From: Microbacterium aerolatum
GTDB taxonomy: Bacteria > Actinomycetota > Actinomycetes > Actinomycetales > Microbacteriaceae
Length of the DNA stretch: 64,000 nucleotides
NCBI RefSeq assembly: GCF_007988825.1
Contig: NZ_BJUW01000007.1
Location: 62,001 to 126,000 of the forward strand
Reading direction: 5' to 3'
The translations under genes were made by a program, and so were the position numbers. This document shows, piece by piece, positions 42,845 to 50,920 of the stretch. The notes beneath the pieces are model-generated. The model was given only the letters and a program-made list of their open reading frames with translations. It was not told the DNA's origin and did not search any database. Position 1 is the first letter of the stretch, and each line of letters opens with the position of its first letter.

Positions 42845-43081
42845 ATGTCCCAGCGCCCTTCGCCGTGGCGAGTGAACGATGCGGTGCTTTATGACGCGCT
42901 GCGCGACGAGGTACGCGTAGCCTTAGCCGGGCTCCTCGCGTCTAGCGAAGGTCATGACGCGAGCGTCGCAGATCGGATCGCGCAGGCTCGCTCCGAGCTT
43001 TACGACGTGAACGGATTCGATCGCGACGAGGTCGTCGCGAAACTCAACGCGATCCACAACGCCGGGCCTGCTCGTGGCTGA
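42845..43081 (+). CDS. Putative antitoxin partner of the zeta-like kinase
   Basis: A 78-residue acidic helical protein (VNDAVLYDALRDEVRVALAGLLASSE). It precedes the zeta-like gene with 8 bp of overlap, the order of antitoxin-toxin pairs. The upstream AAGGAG gives a good ribosome site for the ATG at 42845. It does not obviously match epsilon antitoxin, so the role is inferred from position and size. Confidence 0.65.
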   Translation: MSQRPSPWRVNDAVLYDALRDEVRVALAGLLASSEGHDASVADRIAQARSELYDVNGFDRDEVVAKLNAIHNAGPARG

Positions 43082-44072
43082 CTCTGCAGAGACGTCGGCC
43101 GCAGACCTCGAGGCGCTCGTCCTGCGATCGGTGTTCAGCGGCGCACAGTCCGCTCCGCACCCCGCGTTGGTCCTGCTTTCCGGAGCATCGGGTGCGGGGG
43201 CCGGACGAGCGATCGCGCTGATCCGACGAATGCATGGCGGCGATCTCGTTCCGATCTTGAGCGAGGATCTTCAAGCGTTTCATCCGCGCTATCTCGAGCC
43301 GCCTTTCCGTGCTTCAGCGGTCGGCCAGAACGAACTGTCTGAGGCCGCGGCCTCCTGGCTGCAAGCGAGCATCGCTCATGCGCGCGAGAACCGTTATTCG
43401 TTGCTTCTCGAGGGCGCGTTCCGTTCACCGAGCACTGCACTTGCTGTGGCACGTCGCTTCGCGGCCTCCAACTATCAAGTGCACGTCGTTGTCGCCGCCA
43501 CCCGCAGCGAGGAGAGCCTGTTGTCGGCGACGTCGCGAGGCCTGCGTCAGATGCAGCAGCGTCGACAGTCGCGGTTCGTCACCCCTGCGGAGAATGAGCT
43601 ACGCCTTGCCGATGTCGATGCGCTCGTTTTGGCATCCGTGGCTGACTCGGCCGTCCAACGCGTATCGGTGATCGGGCGGCGAGGGCAGACCGTGCTCGAT
43701 GCTCACCGCGCCGACCCCACGGCGATGGCCGGCGCGTCTGCTGCGTTTCGCGCGTCATGCTCTGAGACGATGTCCGCCCTCGAAGCAACACAGTGGCTGA
43801 GTGAGTTGCGCCACATGACGGTGTACGCGCAATCGTTGCGCTCGATTCCTGACGCCGCGGTCGAGTCGATCATCGAGCTCCACGAGATGGCGATCCGGAA
43901 GGTGGTGCCCGATCTGCCGCTTCCACCGGACTCCGAGGTCGTGCCCATCCAACTTGTTGCCCTGCGATCGAGACTCGCAGCGCTCAAGCAGCGCGCTGAC
44001 CGTCACGACTCGCCTGACATCGCAGCCCCGATCGTCACCCCATCTGCACCGGGGACGTCGATCTTGCGCTGA
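43074..44072 (+). CDS. Zeta-toxin-like kinase with degenerate P-loop
   Basis: The 332-residue protein follows zeta/UDP-GlcNAc kinase layout: a beta strand then LLSGASGAGAGRA (residues 35-46), ILSEDLQAFHPRY (normally DxDxxRxxHPxY), and LLLEGAFRSP in place of the usual E-GT block. The P-loop lacks the catalytic lysine: GxxGxGK is GASGAGA here. The usual arginine of the RxxHP motif is Gln. Nucleotide binding would therefore be weak or absent. It may be a dead toxin, a regulator, or a variant enzyme. GTG start overlaps the preceding small gene. Confidence 0.78.
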   Translation: MADSAETSAADLEALVLRSVFSGAQSAPHPALVLLSGASGAGAGRAIALIRRMHGGDLVPILSEDLQAFHPRYLEPPFRASAVGQNELSEAAASWLQASIAHARENRYSLLLEGAFRSPSTALAVARRFAASNYQVHVVVAATRSEESLLSATSRGLRQMQQRRQSRFVTPAENELRLADVDALVLASVADSAVQRVSVIGRRGQTVLDAHRADPTAMAGASAAFRASCSETMSALEATQWLSELRHMTVYAQSLRSIPDAAVESIIELHEMAIRKVVPDLPLPPDSEVVPIQLVALRSRLAALKQRADRHDSPDIAAPIVTPSAPGTSILR

Positions 44073-44267
44073 GCTGCCCGCACTGCTGCTCCGGCCGGAT
44101 AGCTGCCGACTCCTAGTGGACGGTGCGCTGCGCAGTGCCGCGTCGTGGAATACCGGACCGAGCGCAGCGAGGGAGGATATGCCGCGAAAGCGCGGCACGG
44201 AGCGGGGTGCCGTCCACTACCCTCTTGCAGCCGGCGGGGCTGCCCACCTCTCGGTATCGTCTCGGAC
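44073..44267. other. GC-rich inverted-repeat region, candidate oriT or origin element
   Basis: This non-coding 195 bp holds TAGTGGACGG (44114-44123) inverted at 44210-44219, and a tight hairpin GCCGCG-AAAG-CGCGGC (44181-44196) within. Nested repeats of this sort next to plasmid partition and relaxase genes suggest an origin of transfer or replication, but no nic consensus is seen. Confidence 0.35.
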
Positions 44268-44522
44268 CTACGAGATGCCCAGCCCGCGAGCGACGCCGTC
44301 GATGAGATCCGGCCGGAAGCCGGCCCATCGCGAGTCCCCTGCCTGGACGATCGGCGCTTCACGATATCCGAGCTCGTCCACCAGGAACCTGCGGACTGCG
44401 GCGTTGTGCTCGTCGTGGATGTCCACGAGGTCGTACCGGATGCCGAGCGCGTCGAGCCGCTCGCACGTGAGCCGGCAGCGCTGGCACGTCGGCCCGGTCG
44501 AGTACACGGTGACCTGCGTCAT
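44268..44522 (-). CDS. Glutaredoxin/NrdH-like redoxin
   Basis: The 84-residue protein has the CxxC motif in GPTCQRCRLT near residue 13, the central helix, and APIVQAG in place of the usual TVP cis-proline. It resembles NrdH/glutaredoxins, reducing ribonucleotide reductase or other targets with thioredoxin reductase. No nrd genes are nearby; on mobile elements such redoxins are common passengers. It overlaps the RHH gene by four bases (ATGA). Confidence 0.8.
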   Translation of the reverse strand: MTQVTVYSTGPTCQRCRLTCERLDALGIRYDLVDIHDEHNAAVRRFLVDELGYREAPIVQAGDSRWAGFRPDLIDGVARGLGIS

Positions 44523-45001
44523 GATCGCCTCCCGCGTCGGGACTCGGTAGGTTCCGGACGCTCGTAGTTCCGAGGTCCGAAAGTCAGCGAGTTTGCGACG
44601 CCCGAACTTCGGAAGTCTGGGGAATCCGTTGTTCGGGAGTCCGGAACGCCGGATGTTCCGGACTCCGCAACCGCCGAACTCCGGAAGTCCGGAACTTCGG
44701 GCATCATCGAACGGCGGAGCTCACCCTCGTCAGAGCCGCGAAGCTGGTCACGGTGCGCGAGGAGCAGATCGATGGCGACGCGGATCAGTGTGTTCTCGGT
44801 GATGCGCTCCCGCCTCGACACGCGATCGCGCATGAGCGAGCGTGCGAGGCTCGTCAGTTCGGCGCACTGGTCCTCGCGCACTCGGGCCTCCTTGCGCTCG
44901 AGGCGTGCGTACTTGGCACGAGGTTGGCCGGCGCTGGCACGCTGCCGGTCGAGTCGCGCGCGCGTTTCACGAAGCCGGTCGTTGAGGTCGACGTGCGCCA
45001 T
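44519..45001 (-). CDS. Ribbon-helix-helix partition-type protein with repetitive tail
   Basis: The 160-residue protein has a charged N-terminal coiled coil, then a ribbon-helix-helix-like segment (RITENTLIRVAIDLLLAHRDQL) around residues 66-90. The tail repeats PDFRSS-A/G-VA-type units. It follows parA by three bases, the place of a centromere-binding protein (ParB/ParG type). The DNA encoding the tail is a set of TCCGGA palindromes (44553-44693), which could themselves be the centromere. Identity as the partition partner is inferred from position and fold. Confidence 0.75.
   Translation of the reverse strand: MAHVDLNDRLRETRARLDRQRASAGQPRAKYARLERKEARVREDQCAELTSLARSLMRDRVSRRERITENTLIRVAIDLLLAHRDQLRGSDEGELRRSMMPEVPDFRSSAVAESGTSGVPDSRTTDSPDFRSSGVANSLTFGPRNYERPEPTESRRGRRS
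44553..44693 (-). repeat. TCCGGA palindrome cluster inside the RHH gene
   Basis: Five exact TCCGGA sites (44553, 44640, 44657, 44680, 44688) and near-palindromes such as ACTTCGGAAGT (44606-44616). They lie in the coding region for the low-complexity protein tail and look like iterated binding sites. Confidence 0.6.
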
Positions 45002-45004
45002 GGT

Positions 45005-45664
45005 TCACCACGCTTCCTGCAGCCGCGGGCTGAGCTGCTCGACCATCTCGAGCGCGAGCATCGTGAGGTCCCAGATCACACCCTGGGTGCTGCGGTTGTC
45101 ACGGATCGTTGTGATCAAGTTGCCCAGGACAGGAGCGTCCGCCTGCGCCTTGTACTGTCGCAGATGGGCATCGAAGCGCGGCACACCGAGCGTGCCATCG
45201 AGAAGCTCGTGCCACGCCTCCAACTGTCCATGCACCCGCGGGTCGACTCGATTGAGTAGCACGGCGAACCGGACACCGCGCGGTTCGATGAACCGCTGGA
45301 TCGTACGCATCGTGGGCTCGACAGCGAGCGGTTCGGGGGCGAGCGGCACGATCACGAAGTCCGACGCGCCCACGACGACGTCGAGGGTGCGGGCGTCCTC
45401 GAGGCTCCCGGGCGTATCGACGATTGCGAAGTCGTAGTCGCCGTCGAGGTGCGACAGGCGTGCGAGCACGGACGGATGCTGTCTACCGGCGAAGTCGAAC
45501 GGCAGATGCCGGTGCGCGTTCTCCGCCCACCACACCGTGGACTGCTGCGGATCGACATCGACCACGAGTACGCGGTAGCGCCGCGACAGCGCGGCGGCGA
45601 GCTGCATCGTGATCGTCGTCTTCCCCATTCCGCCCTTCTGGTTGACGACCGAGATGATCTTCAT
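45005..45664 (-). CDS. parA: ParA-family partition ATPase
   Basis: The 219-residue protein has the deviant Walker A KGGMGKTT near residues 10-17, DVDPQQST, and VDTPGSLEDA, the three ParA/Soj signatures. It binds DNA with ATP and positions a replicon or element during cell division. It is a short ParA without an N-terminal HTH, as found on plasmids and integrative elements. ATG at 45664 starts exactly at MKIISVVNQKGG. The RHH gene follows three bases later; an excisionase-like gene is upstream. Confidence 0.92.
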   Translation of the reverse strand: MKIISVVNQKGGMGKTTITMQLAAALSRRYRVLVVDVDPQQSTVWWAENAHRHLPFDFAGRQHPSVLARLSHLDGDYDFAIVDTPGSLEDARTLDVVVGASDFVIVPLAPEPLAVEPTMRTIQRFIEPRGVRFAVLLNRVDPRVHGQLEAWHELLDGTLGVPRFDAHLRQYKAQADAPVLGNLITTIRDNRSTQGVIWDLTMLALEMVEQLSPRLQEAW

Positions 45665-45701
45665 GTGCCCAGCGCCCCCCGCGGTCGACGAGGTAGCGAG
45701 G

Positions 45702-45935
45702 TCAGCGAGCATGACCATCACCGGCAGACATCGCGGAGGCGTTGATCCAGGCCTTTAGCTCTTCCACGTCGTAGAGGATCACTCTGCCGAACTTGTAGTA
45801 GTCCGGGCCGCGCCGCTCGTACCGCCACTCGGCGAGCTTCTTGACCGTGAGACCCGGGATCAGACGGGCCACCTCCTGCGGTTTCACAAACTCGTGCCCA
45901 ACGTCGGGCGACTCAGTGGTGTTCACCGTTGACAT
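45702..45935 (-). CDS. Excisionase/MerR-like DNA-binding protein
   Basis: The 77-residue protein has a winged HTH_17-type fold: VKPQEVARLIPGLTVKKLAEWRYERRGPDYYKFGRVILYDVEELKAW. Such proteins serve as excisionases with tyrosine integrases or as element regulators. It lies upstream of parA and is divergent from the gene pair ending in the integrase. The palindrome CTTAGT-cgtac-ACTAAG upstream is a candidate site. ATG at 45935 is chosen; the longer frame adds 14 weak residues. Confidence 0.82.
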   Translation of the reverse strand: MSTVNTTESPDVGHEFVKPQEVARLIPGLTVKKLAEWRYERRGPDYYKFGRVILYDVEELKAWINASAMSAGDGHAR

Positions 45936-45968
45936 CGTCTCACCCTTCTTGCGTATCGAAAATGCGTA

Positions 45969-46006
45969 TTGACACAAGTAGACGGCTTAGTCGTACACTA
46001 AGTCAA
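45969..46006. promoter_or_regulatory. Divergent promoter region with palindrome
   Basis: CTTAGT-cgtac-ACTAAG (45986-46002) is flanked by TTGACA on the plus strand (45969-45974) and TTGACT on the minus strand (46006-46001). These are candidate -35 boxes for the divergent transcripts. The palindrome may bind the excisionase-like protein. Confidence 0.5.
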
Positions 46007-46049
46007 GAGGCTTCTGCGAATCTCTGGCGCGGTAAGGCAAACTGAGGGG

Positions 46050-46640
46050 GTGAAGGTCGACGTGAAGAATCCTGATGGCACAGCAATGACGTGGCACTCC
46101 GCCACGCAGCCGGTCGGGTCCGCGCTGCGCATTGCGCCCGAGTTCACCGCCTCCGTCATCGACGAAGTCGCCGGCGTGGAGACCACGATCGAGGCGCACT
46201 ACAACACGGGCGAGGGCCGTTACATCGTCACGACGATCCTCAATCGCGCCACCCGTCCGAACTTCGACCACCAGGCGCTGCGACGCACCGCATCCGCCGC
46301 GATCGTGCAGGCAGCTGTCCCGCACTGCATTGCCGTGCGCCTCGGCGACGAACCGGATTCGAACTGGACGACCATCGCGGACCTCACCTCCACCGAAGGA
46401 CGGATCATTCCGTCATGGATGGCGTCCGCCGCCGTGAAACGCGGCGTGAAAGATGAGCGCATGGAAGTCGTGGAGATCATCTACGGTGCCGCCGCCCTTG
46501 CCGGCACCCCGCCCGTGCGGGCGGTGCAGGTCGAGCTCGATATCCCTCACCGCACCGCATCCGACTGGATCAAGAAGGCCCGCGACTCTGGACGCCTGGA
46601 AGGCATGACGTACAACGTCGGCCGCCAGGCCGATGGGTAG
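46050..46640 (+). CDS. Integrase-linked protein with C-terminal HTH
   Basis: The 196-residue protein has an unknown N-terminal domain and a helix-turn-helix-like end: VRAVQVELDIPHRTASDWIKKARDSGRL. It overlaps the integrase start by 8 bp. Homologous small proteins frequently sit before tyrosine integrases in actinobacterial elements. A role as an accessory or regulatory DNA-binding protein is inferred. Start is GTG at 46050. Confidence 0.72.
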   Translation: MKVDVKNPDGTAMTWHSATQPVGSALRIAPEFTASVIDEVAGVETTIEAHYNTGEGRYIVTTILNRATRPNFDHQALRRTASAAIVQAAVPHCIAVRLGDEPDSNWTTIADLTSTEGRIIPSWMASAAVKRGVKDERMEVVEIIYGAAALAGTPPVRAVQVELDIPHRTASDWIKKARDSGRLEGMTYNVGRQADG

Positions 46641-47772
46641 CGTCACGCCGTACAAGACCAACGAGGGCCGGCGCTACCGGGTCCGGTTCCGCACTCCCGA
46701 CAACAGGCAGACCGACAAGCGCGGCTTCAAGACCCGCCGCGCCGCCGAGATCTTTCTCGCGAGCGTTGAAATCGCGAAGGCACGCGGCGAGTTCATCAAC
46801 CCCTCCGACGCTCGCGTGACGGTGGCGACGCTAGGCGATGACTGGCTGACCGCACGCAAGGCGGTGATGAAGCCCTCCTCATACCGATCACTGGAGTCTG
46901 CGTGGCGGCTACACGTGCTTCCGCGATGGGGCTCGTGGAAGATCTCGGCTGTCCGCCATTCCGATGTGCAGGCGTGGGTGTCCGAGTTGGCAGCGGTTCG
47001 TAGCGCTACGACCGTGCTGCGGGCGTACGGGATCCTGGCGGGCATCTTTGATGCTGCAGTTCGAGACCGCCGGCTGGGTGCGAATCCTATACGAGACATG
47101 ACACTCCCGCGCAAGAACCCGAAGCGGAAGTCGTACTTGTCCCATGACCAGGTCTCACTGCTCGCCGAACGGTCAGTTCATCCGATGCTGGTCTTCTTCC
47201 TGGCCTACACGGGACTTCGATGGGGTGAAGCCAGCGCGCTTCGAGTGCGCGATCTCGACCCCGTGCGAAGCAGGGTTCTCGTTTCTGAGAACGCGGTGAT
47301 GGTTTCCGGAACAGTCCACATGGGCACACCGAAGTCACACCATGCACGATCCGTGCCGGTTCCTCGGTTCCTCGCGCGCGACCTTCGGACGATCGCCAGG
47401 CTCCGCAGGCCGGATGAGTTCCTCTTCGGTGATGGCGCGGAGCCCATGCGGTTGCCGAATTCGAAGTCAGGATGGTTCGCCGCCGCCGTGAAGCGCACGA
47501 TGGCCGAGGATCGTTCATTTCCCTACGTGAGCCCGCACGATCTACGTCACACCGCTGCCTCACTGGCGATCAGCGCGGGCGCAAATGTAAAGGCGGTTCA
47601 GCGGATGCTGGGACACGCTAGCGCCGCGATGACCTTGGACACATACAGCGACCTGTTCGACGATGACCTCGATGCCGTCTCGGAGGCCCTGGACCGAGCG
47701 CGCTCGCAATCGATGGAAACCGGCCCCTGGCCGTCCCCGCAACCCGGGCGCTCCTCCGACCTGCGAATGTGA
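46633..47772 (+). CDS. int: Tyrosine-family integrase
   Basis: The 379-residue site-specific recombinase has an arm-binding/N-terminal SAM-like domain and a catalytic domain. TGLRWGEASAL carries the first catalytic Arg, HDLRHTAAS holds His and Arg, MLGHASAAMTL a further His, and DTYSDLF the tyrosine nucleophile. It would insert the element at an attachment site. It is next to tRNA-Ser (47895-47981), the likely target. ATG at 46633 overlaps the upstream gene. Confidence 0.93.
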   Translation: MGSVTPYKTNEGRRYRVRFRTPDNRQTDKRGFKTRRAAEIFLASVEIAKARGEFINPSDARVTVATLGDDWLTARKAVMKPSSYRSLESAWRLHVLPRWGSWKISAVRHSDVQAWVSELAAVRSATTVLRAYGILAGIFDAAVRDRRLGANPIRDMTLPRKNPKRKSYLSHDQVSLLAERSVHPMLVFFLAYTGLRWGEASALRVRDLDPVRSRVLVSENAVMVSGTVHMGTPKSHHARSVPVPRFLARDLRTIARLRRPDEFLFGDGAEPMRLPNSKSGWFAAAVKRTMAEDRSFPYVSPHDLRHTAASLAISAGANVKAVQRMLGHASAAMTLDTYSDLFDDDLDAVSEALDRARSQSMETGPWPSPQPGRSSDLRM

Positions 47773-47840
47773 ACGTTCCTCGCCAAGTCCTTTGTTTCAG
47801 ATGTGGGCAAAATGTGGGCACGGGCCCATTTCCTGCAATG

Positions 47841-47889
47841 ACGAAGGCCCCGACTTCCCAGTGTTTCCTAGGGGAGTCGGGGCCTTCGT
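47841..47889 (-). terminator. tRNA-Ser terminator hairpin
   Basis: A 15-bp perfect stem, ACGAAGGCCCCGACT and its complement, with a 19-nt loop, begins right after the tRNA 3' end on the minus strand. Such GAAGGCCCCGAC hairpins are typical tRNA terminators; this one also closes the integrase transcript from the other side. Confidence 0.8.
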
Positions 47890-47894
47890 TCTGG

Positions 47895-47981
47895 CGGTGA
47901 CGGTGGGATTTGAACCCACGGTAGGGGTGAACCTACACAACATTTCGAGTGTTGCACCTTCGGCCGCTCGGACACGTCACC
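47895..47981 (-). tRNA. tRNA-Ser (CGA anticodon)
   Basis: On the minus strand the 87-nt gene has an acceptor stem GGTGACG/CGTCACC, a D-arm GTGTCCGAGCGGCC, an anticodon stem CAACA with loop CTCGAAA (anticodon CGA), a long variable arm, and the T arm GTGGGTTCAAATCCCAC. The long variable arm is typical of serine. The gene end faces the integrase, 123 bp away. It is the probable attachment site of the element. Confidence 0.92.
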
Positions 47982-48116
47982 GCGGAAAAGTTTACGCGAC
48001 GAGGGCCGCTCGCGCGAATCGGCGACGAAACGAGGTCTGCAGCATGAGACCGGCGGTGGCAGCGCCCGTCTCGTGCGGGAAACCTCGTCTCGCGGCGCGA
48101 CAGCGCCCAACCCCAC

Positions 48117-49163
48117 TCACCACCCCGCGGCGACCTCGGCATGCGTGCGGAGGATGCCCTCGGTCGTACCCTCCGGCGCGCGGCCGATGCCGCATTCCGT
48201 CGCGACGCCGAACGTCGGCACGACAGCGGATGCCGCAGCGATCCGCCGCTGCGCACCCTCGACGCCGTCCTCCCGGTGCACGAGTCCGAGATACAGCTCG
48301 GCGACCGGCGTGAGCTCGGAGAGTGCGGAGAAGTAGTCGGCGTCGTCCCGCTCGATCGGCACGGGCAGGTGCAGCCACGACAGCGGCCGCGAGGCGCCGG
48401 CGATCACGGCGTTCGCGAACCGCACGAGCACGGAGGTGTCCGCCGGCTCCAGGAAATGATGCTCGGCGATGTCGCCGTAGCAGAGATGCACCCCGGCCTC
48501 GACATCGGCGGGGACGGCATCCACCAGCTCGACCAGGCGCGCCACGAGCCCGTCGAACGGGTCGCCGTCCCACCACGCCTGCATCGGAGCGCCGTGGATC
48601 GCAGCGCGCTCGATGATGCCCATCTCGTTGGCGACGTCCCACTGCACGGCAAGATCCTCGTGCGGGATGGCATCCAGGATCGCCTCGAGCTCCGCCTTCA
48701 TCGTCGCCGTGTACACCGGCGCGATCGCCGCGCGATCGTCGCCGGAGAAGAACGACGCCACGATCGCGACCGGCGTCGGCAGCGACACCTGGAAGCGGAT
48801 GCCGTCCGGCACCGCCCCCTCGTCGCGCAGCCTCGTGAACACCCGGTACGACTCGATCGCGGCATCCGCGTATCCGAGCGGAGGCAGGACGATGGATGCC
48901 GCATCCACGCCGTCCGCGATCCGGAGCGGCCGCGCATCAAGGCCCGCCTTGAACGGGATCGGCTCATCCCCCACCCGTTCGATGCCCTCTGCCTGCCCGA
49001 GCACGTCGGGCTGGAACATGATCCAGTGGAACCTCTTGCCGACCTCGCCGTCGGGGATGCGCTTGAGATGACCGCTGAGAAGAGCGGCCGCAGTACGGAT
49101 CGTCGTCTCCGCGTCGTCGTAGTTCACACTGCCCACGAGAAGGGCGCCCTGCGGCTGAGTCAT
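48117..49163 (-). CDS. MetE/UROD-like TIM-barrel protein
   Basis: The 348-residue protein has features of the cobalamin-independent methionine synthase/uroporphyrinogen decarboxylase barrel superfamily: RFQVSLPTPVAI, DLAVQWDVANEMGI, GVHLCYGDIAEHHF (a His-x-Cys metal-site-like motif), and FGVATECGIGR late in the protein. This suggests a zinc-dependent methyltransferase-like enzyme. It is far shorter than MetE (about 750) and more like single-barrel relatives of unknown substrate. It stands alone, divergent from the oxygenase-like gene. Confidence 0.7.
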   Translation of the reverse strand: MTQPQGALLVGSVNYDDAETTIRTAAALLSGHLKRIPDGEVGKRFHWIMFQPDVLGQAEGIERVGDEPIPFKAGLDARPLRIADGVDAASIVLPPLGYADAAIESYRVFTRLRDEGAVPDGIRFQVSLPTPVAIVASFFSGDDRAAIAPVYTATMKAELEAILDAIPHEDLAVQWDVANEMGIIERAAIHGAPMQAWWDGDPFDGLVARLVELVDAVPADVEAGVHLCYGDIAEHHFLEPADTSVLVRFANAVIAGASRPLSWLHLPVPIERDDADYFSALSELTPVAELYLGLVHREDGVEGAQRRIAAASAVVPTFGVATECGIGRAPEGTTEGILRTHAEVAAGW

Positions 49164-49264
49164 GCCTCAACGCTAGCCGCCGCGCCCTCCGGCGGATATC
49201 CCCGGTGACACCTCCCGCCATGATCGCTCGGGGCTGGTTAGGATGACCTCACGGAGGTTGTTCC

Positions 49265-50038
49265 ATGAGCTTCATCACGTCGCCGGCGCTGGCGGAGACC
49301 GGCTACGTCGTCCTCGCCCCGCACACGAGCCCGATCGATCCCGCCGAATGGCTCGATCTCGACTACGTCGGCTGGCGCTCCTCCGGCGTCACGCGATTCG
49401 CCCCACTGGCCAGCTACGCAGGCGACATCGAGTGCAACGGCTTCTGGAACCACACCCCGCCGCGCACCGACAAGGACGGCGTATGGATCGCCTCCCAGAC
49501 CGAGAAGGCGCCGACGCTGACCCGCCTCGCCCAGGAGCCGGGCGCGAACGTCGGCCGGTGCCGCGTGATCGAGCTGCAGCCGAATTCCTACGCCGACGCG
49601 ATCTACAACCTGCACCAGGATGACAACAATCGCCTGAACGAGGACGGCACCGGCTGGGTCGTCCGCTCGTTCGTCAACCTCACCGAGGACACGGAGTCGA
49701 TGCTCATCCTCCGCGAAGACCGCTTCGACCCGGCGACCGAGCTGCGGCTCGCCCTTCCCGCCGGCACCCGCATGATCGTCGACACGCAGCGCTTCTGGCA
49801 CGCGGTCTGGCATCGCGGTGCGACACCGCGCTATTCGCTCATCACCTCGCTGACCTCCGGCCCTGAGCTCGACGCGTACATAAGCGCGCAGCACGGCGAC
49901 CCGCACGCCGAAAGCGTCACGCTCGATCCGGCGCTGGTCGAGGAGGCACAGGTCGAACTCCACCGCCGCATCGAGGAGCGCCGCCGCGCGTTCGAGGCGC
50001 AGGGCATCGTGATGGAGCCCCCGGTCGAGCTGTACTGA
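49265..50038 (+). CDS. Possible 2-oxoglutarate/Fe(II) oxygenase-like protein
   Basis: The 257-residue protein has a HxD motif in NLHQDDNN, a beta-rich middle and a distal histidine/arginine set (RFWHAVWHRGATPRYSL). These could be the Fe(II) ligands and 2-oxoglutarate arginine of the double-stranded beta-helix dioxygenases. I cannot name the substrate. The next gene starts one base after its stop, so the two are coupled. Confidence 0.6.
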   Translation: MSFITSPALAETGYVVLAPHTSPIDPAEWLDLDYVGWRSSGVTRFAPLASYAGDIECNGFWNHTPPRTDKDGVWIASQTEKAPTLTRLAQEPGANVGRCRVIELQPNSYADAIYNLHQDDNNRLNEDGTGWVVRSFVNLTEDTESMLILREDRFDPATELRLALPAGTRMIVDTQRFWHAVWHRGATPRYSLITSLTSGPELDAYISAQHGDPHAESVTLDPALVEEAQVELHRRIEERRRAFEAQGIVMEPPVELY

Positions 50039-50039
50039 G

Positions 50040-50909
50040 GTGACCTCCGCTCAGACCCTCCGCGACCTCATCGTGGAGCACATCGAGACGTCGGGGTTCG
50101 GAGCGCACGGTCTGCACGTGCGAGTGGGAGCGGACACCGCCGAGCACCGCTGGGCGCCGGACGTGCGTGAGGACATCCATTCGGCCGCAAAGGGCGTCTG
50201 CGTCCTCGCAGCGGCCATCGCCGCGGACGAGGAACGGATCGACTTCGACATCCCCGTTGCCGAGTACCTTGCGGGCGTTCCTCTCGGAGCCGGCGTCGAG
50301 GATGTGACGCTGCGTCACCTCCTGTCGATGTCGAGCGGCATCGACCTGCCGTGGTCGGAGTCCATGATGACCGACTGGCCGGATCTGGCGCTCGAGTTCC
50401 TCAGCCGGCCCTCGCGCGGCCGCGTGTTCCAGTACTCCAACGCGAGCACCTATGCGGCCATGTTCGTGCTGGCCACCCGGGTCGGTGACGTGCAGGAGTT
50501 CCTCACGCCCCGTCTGCTCACCCCGCTGGGCCTCGACGAGGTCTCATGGGATCGCTGCCCGAACGGTCGTATCGTCGCCGGCGAAGGGCTCGCCCTTCGC
50601 ACCGAGGAGCTCTCGCGCATCGGCAGGCTCATCCGAGACGGCGGATGCTGGGAGGGACGGCGGCTGGTCTCGGAGAAGTGGGTCGACGCCATGCACTCCG
50701 ACTGGGTCCGCTCGGGTGAGAACCCCGGCTACCAGCGCTATGCGCTGAGCGGCTGGGACGGCCCTGGCGAGGCATGGCGCCTGCACGGAGCCCACGGCCA
50801 GCTGCTCATCTTCGCCGGCCATGCGGTCGTGACGATCACGGCATCCGATCACTTCGGGGCGGATGCCGTCGCCGCACGCGTCGCGGGCCTCATCGCACCG
50901 GCCGCCTGA
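50040..50909 (+). CDS. Beta-lactamase-fold serine hydrolase
   Basis: The 289-residue protein fits the class C beta-lactamase/esterase family (PF00144): SxxK in HSAAKG with the nucleophile serine, YSN in FQYSNAS, and a late HGAHGQLLI in place of HTG. No signal peptide, so it is probably cytoplasmic and acts as an esterase or amidase rather than a lactamase. It follows the oxygenase-like gene by one base. Substrate unknown. Confidence 0.85.
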   Translation: MTSAQTLRDLIVEHIETSGFGAHGLHVRVGADTAEHRWAPDVREDIHSAAKGVCVLAAAIAADEERIDFDIPVAEYLAGVPLGAGVEDVTLRHLLSMSSGIDLPWSESMMTDWPDLALEFLSRPSRGRVFQYSNASTYAAMFVLATRVGDVQEFLTPRLLTPLGLDEVSWDRCPNGRIVAGEGLALRTEELSRIGRLIRDGGCWEGRRLVSEKWVDAMHSDWVRSGENPGYQRYALSGWDGPGEAWRLHGAHGQLLIFAGHAVVTITASDHFGADAVAARVAGLIAPAA

Positions 50910-50920
50910 CGACCGTCGCG

